Shown one piece after another: positions 33,740-41,376 of a DNA stretch of 64,000 nucleotides. The notes beneath the pieces are model-generated. The model was not told where the DNA came from. It was given only the letters and a program-made list of their open reading frames with translations, and did no database searches. Positions within the stretch are counted from its first letter, which is position 1; the number at the start of each line of letters is the position of its first letter. The position numbers were made by a program, and so were the translations under genes. The stretch comes from a virus: positions 1-64,000 of IMG/VR virus record IMGVR_UViG_3300018079_000002. One strand, 5' to 3'.

Positions 33740-33999
33740 CGCATTGGACAATCGTCGTCCACCCCTCCAATCAATGTCCCAGGGTCATTCTTAGCATCCT
33801 TGATCAACCGTGCAATCAGGTCAGGCATCAACGTATTCGGATCAACGTCTTCGCGCAGCAGCACCTTGGCCCCACAACGAACGCAGGTCCAGGCCCACGC
33901 ACCGTCCTCACCGCAGGCATACAGCACGTCGAGACTTCGCCTGCGTTCGAAAGCAGGATGGCCCTTCCAGGCGCACAGCGTTATAGCGAATATATTCAT
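33736..33999 (-). CDS. Small Cys-motif protein
   Basis: 87 residues from ATG at 33999 (ATGA overlap). MNIFAITLCAWKGHPAFERR leads to AWAWTCVRCGAKVLLRED, a single CxxC, and an acidic end with GGVDDDCPMR. Unknown. Confidence 0.5.
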   Translation of the reverse strand: MNIFAITLCAWKGHPAFERRRSLDVLYACGEDGAWAWTCVRCGAKVLLREDVDPNTLMPDLIARLIKDAKNDPGTLIGGVDDDCPMR

Positions 34000-34304
34000 G
34001 GCGCCACCCGGTTGATGTAACAATCGTGGCACTCACCCGGCTTCGGCACTTCGCACCGACACCCTGGGCAATAATGCTTCTCCACCACGGTCGCCTGCTG
34101 CACTGGGCCATCCCCCATGACCTTAAGGTTGGCCGCAGTCATGTCCACGTGCAGGGTTACTCGCGCAAAGTCTTCCTCCGCGTCCAGGATATACTCCAGG
34201 CGTTTGACACCCAGCAGCTCCACCCCTGTTTTCGTCTTGATGACGGTGCCCATGCGGGTGCCATCACTCTCAATGATCAGATCGTTGTTGAGATTTATCG
34301 TCAT
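33996..34304 (-). CDS. Hypothetical protein with C-terminal zinc motif
   Basis: 102 residues from ATG at 34304 (ATGA overlap). The beta-rich first 75 residues (INLNNDLIIESDGTRMGTVI; FARVTLHVDMTAANLKVMGD) are followed by CPGCRCEVPKPGECHDC, four or five Cys that could bind zinc. Unknown. Confidence 0.55.
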   Translation of the reverse strand: MTINLNNDLIIESDGTRMGTVIKTKTGVELLGVKRLEYILDAEEDFARVTLHVDMTAANLKVMGDGPVQQATVVEKHYCPGCRCEVPKPGECHDCYINRVAP

Positions 34305-34585
34305 TTGATTCCTTTCGCATAGTTGGTTGGATAAGTCAGCACCACGGTCTCGCTCTTCAGACCAGTGTGCCCCACGGCCTGCACCATGATATAGGTCACT
34401 GGCGCAATCGTCTTGACCGTGACCTTGGGCTCCTTGGTGATTTGGAACTGGAGCACCTGATACGGCGCTGGGCCAGCACCCACAGACCAATAGGCCACGT
34501 TGGTGTCTGGCTTCCAGAACAGTGTAAAGGTTTCAGGCTTCTTCGCGCAGCCCACCAGCAGCAGTAGCAATAATAGTTTCTTCAT
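34301..34585 (-). CDS. Small lipoprotein
   Basis: 94 residues. Signal sequence MKKLLLLLLLVGCAKKP with a lipobox (L-V-G-C), so the mature protein would begin at Cys13 and be lipid-anchored. The rest is a beta-rich domain resembling a fibronectin fold (VAYWSVGAGPAPYQVLQFQI; APVTYIMVQAVGHTGLKSET). Could be a surface-exclusion or spanin-like lipoprotein; no partner is evident. Confidence 0.6.
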   Translation of the reverse strand: MKKLLLLLLLVGCAKKPETFTLFWKPDTNVAYWSVGAGPAPYQVLQFQITKEPKVTVKTIAPVTYIMVQAVGHTGLKSETVVLTYPTNYAKGIK

Positions 34586-34809
34586 ACCTTCTTCCTGATA
34601 GGTGGCCAATAGACCACCCAACCCTTACCCATGTGATCAACTTGTGCGTTGCGCAAGCCCAGGGCACCGGCTTCCTCCAACGCTTGATTCGCGTCATCGC
34701 AGTAAACCGCGCAGCAGGTTTCGCCATACATGCCACGGCCACTGTATTCGTCCTCGAAGCTGCCACCCACACGCTTGGCAACTTCTTCAATCTTTTCTAA
34801 TAAACTCAT
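34582..34809 (-). CDS. Hypothetical protein
   Basis: 75 residues: MSLLEKIEEVAKRVGGSFED, a CCAVYCDDANQALEEAGAL segment with an alpha/beta pattern, and an aromatic end (GKGWVVYWPPIRKK). ATGA overlap. Unknown. Confidence 0.5.
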   Translation of the reverse strand: MSLLEKIEEVAKRVGGSFEDEYSGRGMYGETCCAVYCDDANQALEEAGALGLRNAQVDHMGKGWVVYWPPIRKKV

Positions 34810-35140
34810 GTTTTATCCGCCAATAGCCCTGTGGCCATACCTGTTCGTAAAACTCGCGCTTGTCCGGTGAGACCCAGGCGCGCATATCGTTCTGCGTAAC
34901 AAACTCTTCCTGTTCCTTGGTTAAGCGCGTGACCAGGAAGGTCAGGTCTTGGGGCACCAGCTCCACCCTATAGCTATAAGCCGAGCCCATGATCTGCTCC
35001 AGCGCACGGTCCAGAATGCTCCAACCCGGCCAGCAGTGCTGCTCGATGACGTGCATCCTAGGCAGGTCGTGCTGATAGAACTTTACCGCGTGCCCAGGAG
35101 GCATGCGCTGAAGCGTCTCAACAAGAAAAGGAAAGTTCAT
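34787..35140 (-). CDS. Hypothetical protein
   Basis: 117 residues from ATG at 35140 (ATGA overlap). MNFPFLVETLQRMPPGHAVK, then SYRVELVPQDLTFLVTRLTK and an aromatic C-terminus. Unknown. Confidence 0.5.
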   Translation of the reverse strand: MNFPFLVETLQRMPPGHAVKFYQHDLPRMHVIEQHCWPGWSILDRALEQIMGSAYSYRVELVPQDLTFLVTRLTKEQEEFVTQNDMRAWVSPDKREFYEQVWPQGYWRIKHEFIRKD

Positions 35141-35454
35141 CGTTGTGGCCTTGGCTCCCGGTGGGCCAATCCTTTCGTGCGTTCGGCTAGCACCTGCCGA
35201 ATGGCGCTGCACAGGTTCTTAGTGGTCATGCTGCTGTCCCTGCCGTCCCGGAAAATGGTGCCATAACGGGCATCCCACGCCTGGCGCAGATCGTAATTGT
35301 GCGCCTCGCCGTATAACCCGTGCGAATAAAAGATTAGCACCAGCTCCATGGCCATCTGGTGGCGCTGGAGACCGAGCTCCGGGGTCCACAGCAGTTGTTC
35401 GGACTGGGGCACGCCCACGTCGATCTCCACTTTTTCGTTTAGGTGGACTTTCAT
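35137..35454 (-). CDS. Hypothetical protein
   Basis: 105 residues: MKVHLNEKVEIDVGVPQSEQ, a helical centre with MAMELVLIFYSHGLYGEAHN, and a basic end. ATGA overlap. Unknown. Confidence 0.5.
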   Translation of the reverse strand: MKVHLNEKVEIDVGVPQSEQLLWTPELGLQRHQMAMELVLIFYSHGLYGEAHNYDLRQAWDARYGTIFRDGRDSSMTTKNLCSAIRQVLAERTKGLAHREPRPQR

Positions 35455-35852
35455 AGCTCTGCGTCCAGTCTGCGTAGCAGTTCAACTTCCTCGGTGCGCT
35501 CACTGACCTTGGGTGCAGGCTTCTCACCAAGAATAAACTCCACGTCAATGACCTGGCCACTCTGCAATTCGTCCCAGTGCTCTTCGATGTAGCGGTGGGC
35601 ATTGCCCCAGGTGCGCTGGTTGTCCCACTCGATTGGGTCCCAATGCGCTTCTTTGACGTAATGAAGGTTGCCTAGGGTGACTAAGTGCTGTGAGCCTACG
35701 CCAAAGCCAGCTCGCCTAAATAGCCAGTCTTCCTGTTCTTGTTTACGTTCAGCAAACGTGCCTTCGTTGTCAGGCATTGGTTTGTTGCGAAATGCGAACG
35801 CAGGTATGAATGTCCCACGGTCGCGCAGCTCGAATAGTTTTAGTTCAATCAT
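35451..35852 (-). CDS. Conserved phage protein of unknown function
   Basis: 133 residues. The opening IELKLFELRDRGTFIPAFAF and the middle QEDWLFRRAGFGVGSQHLVT are typical of a protein found unnamed in many siphophages. The end VIDVEFILGEKPAPKVSERT is acidic. ATGA overlaps on both sides. Confidence 0.6.
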   Translation of the reverse strand: MIELKLFELRDRGTFIPAFAFRNKPMPDNEGTFAERKQEQEDWLFRRAGFGVGSQHLVTLGNLHYVKEAHWDPIEWDNQRTWGNAHRYIEEHWDELQSGQVIDVEFILGEKPAPKVSERTEEVELLRRLDAEL

Positions 35853-35938
35853 AAATAGGAAACCAGGACCACCTGGGTGCTTGTGGTTGAGACTCCGAGC
35901 AGCACGCTTGGGGTATCAGATGGCCCTGGCAAATTCAT
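35849..35938 (-). CDS. Tiny gene (29 aa) between two coupled genes
   Basis: ATG at 35938 to TGA at 35849 with a 4-bp ATGA overlap at both ends, so it fits its slot exactly. Product MNLPGPSDTPSVLLGVSTTS followed by TQVVLVSYL, i.e. Ser/Thr/Val-rich and probably beta-forming or membrane-associated. The double coupling is the main support. Confidence 0.55.
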   Translation of the reverse strand: MNLPGPSDTPSVLLGVSTTSTQVVLVSYL

Positions 35939-36300
35939 TTCTTAGCGCCTTTCTTCTTACGTTGGTCCAGCTCCGCGTAGTTGGAAGACGGGGTGCTGCC
36001 GTCGCCGTCACCGGCCATCCACTCCGCAGCGTGCACCGCAGCCGAGTGGATATTCTCGCGGACTTCCTCCACGTCCTCCTCGCCGGTGGCATATGGATAT
36101 TCGTCATATACATCGTCGGTGGTCCAGCGCCTCTCCAGCACATTGATCACCGCCTCGATTGCCTCATGGTGATTATCACCGAAGATGCTCGCCTTGAGCA
36201 CATGCGGTTTCATTTCTTCAAGCTTCTTGATCTCCGCAATGATCTGCGGCGCACTCGGCACCTTGATCACCGGTGGTTTTACTTTCTTTTTCTTCGCCAT
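35935..36300 (-). CDS. Hypothetical protein, basic N-terminus
   Basis: 121 residues. Lys-rich start (MAKKKKVKPPVIKVPSAPQI), helical middle (HHEAIEAVINVLERRWTTDD), acidic stretch and Lys-rich end (LDQRKKKGAKK). Possibly nucleic-acid binding; not recognised. Confidence 0.5.
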   Translation of the reverse strand: MAKKKKVKPPVIKVPSAPQIIAEIKKLEEMKPHVLKASIFGDNHHEAIEAVINVLERRWTTDDVYDEYPYATGEEDVEEVRENIHSAAVHAAEWMAGDGDGSTPSSNYAELDQRKKKGAKK

Positions 36301-36452
36301 ACTTTTGCCCTTTCTTGATTATCGCGTTGCACTTCGGTCAGCCCCATCTGGCACCAGGTGCAGTAGCCTTTGTTGCCGTCCGGGTGCACGCACCGGTAAA
36401 CAAACCAGTGGTTCCACCGCCAGCGGAAGGCATGTATTAGTGGTTTGATCAT
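36279..36452 (-). CDS. Small Cys/Trp-rich protein (57 aa)
   Basis: 57 residues from ATG at 36452, overlapping the stop of the tiny membrane gene (ATGA). FRWRWNHWFVYRCVHPDGNK leads to CTWCQMGLTEVQRDNQERAK; CxxC suggests zinc binding. Unknown. Confidence 0.55.
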   Translation of the reverse strand: MIKPLIHAFRWRWNHWFVYRCVHPDGNKGYCTWCQMGLTEVQRDNQERAKVWRRKRK

Positions 36453-36553
36453 CGGTTGATAACTTTGCGCAGCACCCAGGCCATCACAACAATCACCCAC
36501 GCTAGCAGGGTTAAACCCGCCAGCGCCAACAGTGCATAACCCGTTAATAACAT
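36449..36553 (-). CDS. Tiny membrane protein (34 aa)
   Basis: ATG at 36553 (TAATG overlap with the previous stop) to TGA at 36449 (ATGA overlap with the next start). MLLTGYALLALAGLTLLAWV continues into IVVMAWVLRKVINR: one transmembrane helix with a basic C-terminus. Exact coupling on both sides supports it. Confidence 0.6.
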   Translation of the reverse strand: MLLTGYALLALAGLTLLAWVIVVMAWVLRKVINR

Positions 36554-36888
36554 TAGACTCCAATCGTGTAGTTGGGTGGGTCGTCAGGTTCGGCTGTGGG
36601 TTTGGGCTCTTCCCTTGGCTCAGGCAGGAACGGCATGGCCTTTTGCAGCTCGTCATGAAGCTTCTTACCCTGCTCCTGAAACTCCTCCAGGTGCCCTTCA
36701 TCCACAAAGACGAAGCGCAGGCCGTTCGGCGCAAACCGTTCCATGGCTTCCTGCAGGGTCAGCCCTGCCACCTGGTCCCAAGAGCTACCGCCATGCATTT
36801 GTTCCCGTGCCTTGTTCCAGGTTCGCACGAAGTCAGCATGACATAGCGCCACGGCCATTTCGTTCGCAGTGTTGATTGGTTTATTCAT
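36553..36888 (-). CDS. Hypothetical protein
   Basis: 111 residues from ATG at 36888 (ATGA overlap). Helical (NEMAVALCHADFVRTWNKAR; LEEFQEQGKKLHDELQKAMP) with a Pro/Glu-rich tail. Unknown. Confidence 0.5.
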   Translation of the reverse strand: MNKPINTANEMAVALCHADFVRTWNKAREQMHGGSSWDQVAGLTLQEAMERFAPNGLRFVFVDEGHLEEFQEQGKKLHDELQKAMPFLPEPREEPKPTAEPDDPPNYTIGV

Positions 36889-37442
36889 GCGTCGTCCCTT
36901 GCGCACTCGTTGGAGCAATAAACGGCCACGTGGTCCGGTGCCAATGGCTTATTACAGGCTTCGCGTTCGCAGCGCCGTCCCTTCGGATTTTCGGCTGGCA
37001 CCAGCCAACCCCGTTGCACACAGGTATCGCACCCATGACCACCGCACTCGTGGCACTGCACCGAGTCAACCGGGAACGGTTTTACTTTGGGTAGATTCAT
37101 TTGTTTCTTTCTTCGTTTAATTTGTGTGGCCTTGATGATAGTTGCCTCGACCTGCTTGGGGTCATAGTTCTTGCTATGTGGGTCCGCCGAGTCATACAAC
37201 GTCAACTTGACCATAATCGAATTCAACTCAGTGTCATTTAGCTCCAGGGCACGTTCGACCAACTCCACTAACAGTCGCCGGAAAATGTCCAGTGGAATTC
37301 GTAGGATGGCCGTCTCTTTATTGACCATGATCTCCTTGAGCAAGCACGGAGTGTGCACCCGCCACACATTCCAGGCTTGGTCAATAGACTCGTAGATTTC
37401 GCGCTTGGTCTTGACGCTAGGTGCTGGTGGTTTACGCTCCAT
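36885..37442 (-). CDS. Two-part protein with C-terminal zinc fingers
   Basis: 185 residues from ATG at 37442. Residues 1-115 are helical (EIYESIDQAWNVWRVHTPCL; FRRLLVELVERALELNDTEL). From about residue 116 (MNLPKVKPFPVDSVQ) come two Cys clusters, CHECGGHGCDTC and CEREACNKPLAPDHVAVYCS-NEC, likely two zinc sites. The internal ATG at the join could be a second start giving a separate zinc protein. Confidence 0.55.
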   Translation of the reverse strand: MERKPPAPSVKTKREIYESIDQAWNVWRVHTPCLLKEIMVNKETAILRIPLDIFRRLLVELVERALELNDTELNSIMVKLTLYDSADPHSKNYDPKQVEATIIKATQIKRRKKQMNLPKVKPFPVDSVQCHECGGHGCDTCVQRGWLVPAENPKGRRCEREACNKPLAPDHVAVYCSNECARDDA

Positions 37443-37776
37443 TCTTCTTGTTATCGTGTCGCACCCGGCTCGCAATGGCGATACGCAGGGCAGGGGTTGC
37501 GGCCTTGATCATCACGTCCGAGAACGGTGACTTGCCGTCTCGGATGTCCCGGCGACTAATGCCATACTTGCGGAGGCGATAACTGATTTGCCCCTCGGAG
37601 TAACCGGTGTTGCGGCGAATGGCGCTACCATGCAACGCAGCAGCACCGAGCAGCAGCGTGGCGAAGTCATCGTCATTGCCCAAGGGGTCAACCCGGTTAG
37701 GCTTACCCTTCTGGTGGCCAGCCGTGTGTGGTGCCGGTGGCAAGTCCCACACGTAAGCTTTCTTCTTGCGCGTCAC
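37432..37776 (-). CDS. Small DNA-binding-like protein with GTG start
   Basis: 114 residues. GTG at 37776 preceded by GGGAGG and overlapping the upstream stop as GTGA; no suitable ATG exists. Basic N-terminus (TRKKKAYVWDLPPAPHTAGH), then a helix-turn-helix-like block RNTGYSEGQISYRLRKYGIS followed by RRDIRDGKSPFSDVMIKAA. A regulatory DNA-binding role is possible. Confidence 0.55.
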   Translation of the reverse strand: MTRKKKAYVWDLPPAPHTAGHQKGKPNRVDPLGNDDDFATLLLGAAALHGSAIRRNTGYSEGQISYRLRKYGISRRDIRDGKSPFSDVMIKAATPALRIAIASRVRHDNKKNGA

Positions 37777-38237
37777 TTGACCCTCCCGGCTAAGGTTAAG
37801 GCGCGTTCGATCAACTGCTGCTGCACCTGGGCTTCGCGATTCTCGATAGCCACCGACAGGGTGCCACACTTCGGACAGAAGTGGCTGGTGGCTTGTGGTG
37901 CATTGGCAGGCACCGGGTGCGCAGCGAGCTCTACTCCGTCGTATTTGCGCAGGGCGAGCGCAGCTTTGCGGGTGGATACATATTTCTTGCCTTTTTTTGT
38001 AGCCTGTTTCATGACCCAGCCAATACGAGCGAGCGAACGCTTGCGCTCTTCCTCGTTGGACTCATCAAACTCCAGGGCAACCTTCCACTCCGGGTGTTCT
38101 TCCCAAACCTGTTTCCAGTCAATCCGTTTAGGGTAACGGCCTTTACCTTTGTAAAGGTCATTGATCTGCTTACATATTGGCACTCGTGGGTCTTCTGCGA
38201 CCACGGCGTCACCGTTTGTTGCGCTGTTTTCTCGCAT
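37773..38237 (-). CDS. Hypothetical protein with C-terminal Cys pair
   Basis: 154 residues from ATG at 38237. KQINDLYKGKGRYPKRIDWK and SNEEERKRSLARIGWVMKQA are helical and basic. Near the end HFCPKCGTLSVAIENREAQV holds one CxxC. Unknown. Confidence 0.5.
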   Translation of the reverse strand: MRENSATNGDAVVAEDPRVPICKQINDLYKGKGRYPKRIDWKQVWEEHPEWKVALEFDESNEEERKRSLARIGWVMKQATKKGKKYVSTRKAALALRKYDGVELAAHPVPANAPQATSHFCPKCGTLSVAIENREAQVQQQLIERALTLAGRVK

Positions 38238-38436
38238 CTTGTTTCTCCATTTCTGGTTGTTCGCCGGCAAGCACCGGCTGGTTAGTTGTTACTTTCCCCT
38301 CGCACCCGAATTCCCGGCGGAAGCTAGTCATGGCACGGTCTGCGGCCAGTTCCGAGCTGCTGCCCAGGAAGCGATACCGGCCAATATCCCGGCCAGCCTT
38401 AATCTCGATGTAATGCACCTGGTCTTTCATGATCAA
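38209..38436 (-). CDS. Hypothetical protein
   Basis: 75 residues. MKDQVHYIEIKAGRDIGRYR, then FLGSSSELAADRAMTSFRRE and a charged Lys/Arg/Gln-rich tail. An ATG six bases downstream of the first is also possible. Unknown. Confidence 0.5.
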   Translation of the reverse strand: MIMKDQVHYIEIKAGRDIGRYRFLGSSSELAADRAMTSFRREFGCEGKVTTNQPVLAGEQPEMEKQDARKQRNKR

Positions 38437-39113
38437 CCATACATGCTCGGAAACTCTGCTGACTCCACTTCGCTATTAATGCTTTCCAATTCGTCGATAA
38501 GCGTTTGGAGCGCGTCCTTCTGTTCCTCAGCCGTTTCCTCTGGCTCCTCCTGGCCCTTTCTTTTCTCCTGGAAGATGTACACCTGACGGTTGTCCTCGTC
38601 ATGATATAGCGCGAATTCGTTTGCGTCCTTGGCGTCCTGGAGTGCCTGCACCGCCTGCTGGAGCTGGTGCAACGCATCGTCTCGCCGGTCAGCTCGGGAG
38701 TTTACATTGAGCATTGGGGGCGCATACACCGCCATGCTTTTGGCGAATTCTGGCACGTCTGGTTCGCTGACGTTCTCGAGCTGGTTAGCGCACTCGTCCA
38801 GCATGCTGCCCTTATCCCCATCGCGTAGGCCGTCGGGCAGGTTATCATACCAGCCACGCACTTCCTCTGCCAGGTTCGCAATTTCCCCGCAGGCACCGCT
38901 AATCACGTCATCCAGCCGTGCGGTAAACTTTACTCGCATTAACTTTTCGTATTCCGTCTTGTTCGGCAAGGGCTTGAGCAGTTCAAACTTCTTGCGGTCT
39001 CCCTTACCCGTCCTGGGTAGGCGTTTAACATAAACACCTTCCAGCACCATCGGTGCGTAGGCGTCGAACATATTCTTCAGGGCAACAAGCCCCATGACTT
39101 TTTTATCACTCAT
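38433..39113 (-). CDS. Hypothetical helical protein
   Basis: 226 residues. Conserved-looking start VALKNMFDAYAPMVLEGVYV, central helices (CGEIANLAEEVRGWYDNLPD), and an acidic coiled-coil C-terminus (EDNRQVYIFQEKRKGQEEPE; TLIDELESINSEVESAE). Unknown; adjacent to the DUF2786 gene. Confidence 0.5.
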   Translation of the reverse strand: MSDKKVMGLVALKNMFDAYAPMVLEGVYVKRLPRTGKGDRKKFELLKPLPNKTEYEKLMRVKFTARLDDVISGACGEIANLAEEVRGWYDNLPDGLRDGDKGSMLDECANQLENVSEPDVPEFAKSMAVYAPPMLNVNSRADRRDDALHQLQQAVQALQDAKDANEFALYHDEDNRQVYIFQEKRKGQEEPEETAEEQKDALQTLIDELESINSEVESAEFPSMYG

Positions 39114-39478
39114 TTGATTCTAAACTTCGTTTTTAGGTGGTCGATCAGCTCCCAGGCTCCCCGAAACTTCTTCGTTACTGGCTTGACGGTGTCCTTGACC
39201 TTCTTGCGCCAGTAGGGCTTACCCTCGCACTCCAGCTCGATGTTGGTGGGCGTCCAGATGCAAACCATGGCGTTGAATTTGTTCTGTATACCGAAGGTAA
39301 CGGTGCGGCCAAAGCCACCCCTGGGTGCCTCCAGCATCTTGACGATGGTGCCGTATTCCGCGTTGAAGGTGTCCTGGTGCTCCCAGAGAAACTTGATTAT
39401 CTCCTCGTGCACCAGCTCACGCTGGCTCTTCGCTTGGCCCAACACGGTGGGCACCGGCAATATAACCGCCTTAGGCAA
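39110..39478 (-). CDS. Hypothetical protein
   Basis: 122 residues: SQRELVHEEIIKFLWEHQDT, then GIQNKFNAMVCIWTPTNIEL and a basic end (AWELIDHLKTKFRIK). ATGA overlap. Unknown. Confidence 0.5.
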   Translation of the reverse strand: MPKAVILPVPTVLGQAKSQRELVHEEIIKFLWEHQDTFNAEYGTIVKMLEAPRGGFGRTVTFGIQNKFNAMVCIWTPTNIELECEGKPYWRKKVKDTVKPVTKKFRGAWELIDHLKTKFRIK

Positions 39479-40235
39479 TGGCTCCTTTCTTGGCTTTCTC
39501 CACCGGTGCGGTCATCCCCGGACGCACCTGGATGGCTTTACCTTTCTCCACGCCTTCGTCATAGGCTTCCTGGTTCCACCCGGCCTGTGGGATGTCGTCG
39601 CCTTCAGTCATGTCCGGGTGCTTCTCTTCCAGGAACCGTTTGCGCTGGGCCAGCTTATTGCTAATGACCATCAGCGCACGTTCCTGGCACTGTGCGGCCT
39701 TCTCCGCGTTCAGCCGGTCCAGGACGCCTTTGACCAGCCCCAGCATAAAGGAATGGCGTGCCTGATAACCCTCGGGAAACTTGGTGGGGTAACGGCCACT
39801 GCGCCGTGCCTCGTTCCACAGGTCGCGAAATTGGCGAATCAGGTAATCGAAAATGTATTTCGCAATGGCCTTATCCGTATCGGTGCCCACCACCTTGACT
39901 TCGTGGCGTGACTTATTGGCGCCGAAGAAACGGACGGGCAGCTTCCGGCTATGGTAGTAAACCGAGACGTTGAAAAACTTCTGTATGACCAGCGCAGCGA
40001 ACTTGACTTCGTTGTTGATGCGCACGCTTTGCAGGAAGGTGCTTTCGTTGACTTCAAACTCCTCGGCGAACGGGTCGATGGACGCCAGGTCGAGCTGATA
40101 CTTCAGGGCAAGGCGCTGGGCCAGCGCCATGGCTGACTCCATTTCTTCTTGCGTAGTGTTGGCGGACGGGTCCGCCTTTCGTAACAGGGCTTTTAACTTC
40201 CTGACGATATCGTCTTTATTTTTATCTGCGCTCAT
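39471..40235 (-). CDS. DUF2786-domain protein
   Basis: 254 residues. Residues 8-55 (DDIVRKLKALLRKADPSANT, then EEMESAMALAQRLALKYQLD) are the DUF2786 domain. DUF2786 proteins frequently occur in phages next to recombination or modification genes, and their function is unknown. First gene after a promoter candidate at 40259-40287, which would give a leader of about 17 bases. Confidence 0.75.
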   Translation of the reverse strand: MSADKNKDDIVRKLKALLRKADPSANTTQEEMESAMALAQRLALKYQLDLASIDPFAEEFEVNESTFLQSVRINNEVKFAALVIQKFFNVSVYYHSRKLPVRFFGANKSRHEVKVVGTDTDKAIAKYIFDYLIRQFRDLWNEARRSGRYPTKFPEGYQARHSFMLGLVKGVLDRLNAEKAAQCQERALMVISNKLAQRKRFLEEKHPDMTEGDDIPQAGWNQEAYDEGVEKGKAIQVRPGMTAPVEKAKKGAIA

Positions 40236-40258
40236 ACCTGGCTCGTAGTCTCAGTTGT

Positions 40259-40287
40259 CTTTTATGATTTCTAAGTAAAAAAGGCAA
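40259..40287 (-). promoter_or_regulatory. Promoter candidate: TTGCCT - 17 - TAAAAG
   Basis: On the minus strand TTGCCT (40287-40282), a 17-base spacer beginning TTTTT, and TAAAAG (40264-40259) precede the DUF2786 gene start at 40235. The same arrangement occurs at 58617-58645 (TTGGCT - 17 - TAAAGT) and, with a poorer -10, at 55031-55059. The remaining 66-base gap 40236-40301 has no gene. Confidence 0.5.
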
Positions 40288-40301
40288 GTGCCAATTTGCG
40301 G

Positions 40302-40625
40302 TTAAATTTCAGAGCATTCAAACCCAAACCGTTGCATGACCAGCTCCACCGGCAGCGAAGACTCGCTGAACGCATTCAGCAGGCCGTCCGCCACCATGCG
40401 CATCTGCTCCACGTGGGTGCCTTCCAGCACCAAGTAGTATTGGCGGCTTTCGTCATCGAGCTCCACCAGAATTTCCATCCGGTCGTTGTCCACGATCACC
40501 ACGCACCCTTCGTGCTGGCACACGGTAACATCGTCGCAGAGCAGGGCAGCGTCAGACGCACCACCGAATATTTCGCGCTCGTCTTTGTCCAGCGCGTGCC
40601 AGTTAAGACCTTTGCCGAGACTCAT
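40302..40625 (-). CDS. Hypothetical protein
   Basis: 107 residues from ATG at 40625 (ATGA overlap). LNWHALDKDEREIFGGASDA, then HEGCVVIVDNDRMEILVELD and HVEQMRMVADGLLNAFSESS. Alpha/beta, acidic, unknown. Confidence 0.5.
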   Translation of the reverse strand: MSLGKGLNWHALDKDEREIFGGASDAALLCDDVTVCQHEGCVVIVDNDRMEILVELDDESRQYYLVLEGTHVEQMRMVADGLLNAFSESSLPVELVMQRFGFECSEI

Positions 40626-40759
40626 GCTGCCTCCTTTTCTTCCACCGGCTTCACCCAGCACCCCTGGGCTTGGTCCCATTCGGTCGCCTCTTGCGCCTCC
40701 AGGGTTAAGTAGGCCAGCATTTCCTTGCTGGACAATTGGCGATACATTTCGTAGGTCAT
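40622..40759 (-). CDS. Small protein (45 aa)
   Basis: 45 residues from ATG at 40759, four bases after the preceding stop. MTYEMYRQLSSKEMLAYLTL, then QEATEWDQAQGCWVKPVEEK. The ATGA overlap downstream supports it. Confidence 0.5.
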   Translation of the reverse strand: MTYEMYRQLSSKEMLAYLTLEAQEATEWDQAQGCWVKPVEEKEAA

Positions 40760-40763
40760 AAAG

Positions 40764-41345
40764 TTAAACCTTCTTCCTCCGGGTAGGCCATTGGTTGAAT
40801 ACTCGGCCCAGGCAGGAGACGTTGAAGATGCATTGTGTGTGCCAGAATTGGGGTTCAAAGTCTTCGCAAATGACGTTCAGCGTGCAATTCGTCCAAAGGC
40901 TACCAACCAGTTCGGCGGAAACCACCGGCTTGCCGATCTTGTTGGCCAGCTTGATGATGTAGCCATCAAAGTATTTCGCCGTTGCCTCGTCCGCCATCTT
41001 GTCCAGGGTTTTATCCCAATCCTTGCGGGCAGCGACGAAGTAAGGCTGGTCACTGCCACTGCGTTGCATTGCATACTTGTCAGTGCCTTCAAAGAATCGC
41101 CAGGCAAACTGGTTCAGCTCCATTGCGGCGATGTAGGCGTTACGGCCTTTATAGGTGGGGCCATAACTCGCCGGGTAAGGAGCGACTTTGTTTAGGTCCA
41201 GGTTGTTCTGCGCCAGCTTGGCAGCAATTTCGTCCACCTGTGCGCGGACGTGCTGGCGGAAACGGGCACGGTATTCAAGCCTCGGTGCAGCCAAGGCCGT
41301 CCGGAGGGTTTCGCTGACTTGTTCGAGTTTCTTTATTGCGCTCAT
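40764..41345 (-). CDS. Hypothetical protein
   Basis: 193 residues. A helical first half (RFRQHVRAQVDEIAAKLAQN) is followed by SYGPTYKGRNAYIAAMELNQ and KVVSAEL-like strands (literally GKPVVSAELVGSLWTNCTLN). Preceded by one copy of the 31-base intergenic element. Unknown function. Confidence 0.5.
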   Translation of the reverse strand: MSAIKKLEQVSETLRTALAAPRLEYRARFRQHVRAQVDEIAAKLAQNNLDLNKVAPYPASYGPTYKGRNAYIAAMELNQFAWRFFEGTDKYAMQRSGSDQPYFVAARKDWDKTLDKMADEATAKYFDGYIIKLANKIGKPVVSAELVGSLWTNCTLNVICEDFEPQFWHTQCIFNVSCLGRVFNQWPTRRKKV

Positions 41346-41376
41346 ACTATTGTTATCGGTTGTTCGTCGTTAAACT
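41346..41376 (-). repeat. 31-base intergenic element, copy 1
   Basis: Gap of exactly 31 bases after GCC TAA of the preceding gene and before the ATG at 41345. Minus-strand sequence starts AGTTTAACGACGAAC and carries CCGATA at positions 18-23. Shares length, CCGATA position and flanks with copies at 41674, 41989 and 42281. Confidence 0.65.

Noticed and set aside
31448-34585. Lysis cassette (holin, endolysin, spanins)
   Set aside because: Membrane and lipoprotein genes exist here but none has a lysozyme, amidase or peptidase motif, nor an adjacent holin/spanin pair; lysis genes are probably outside the window.
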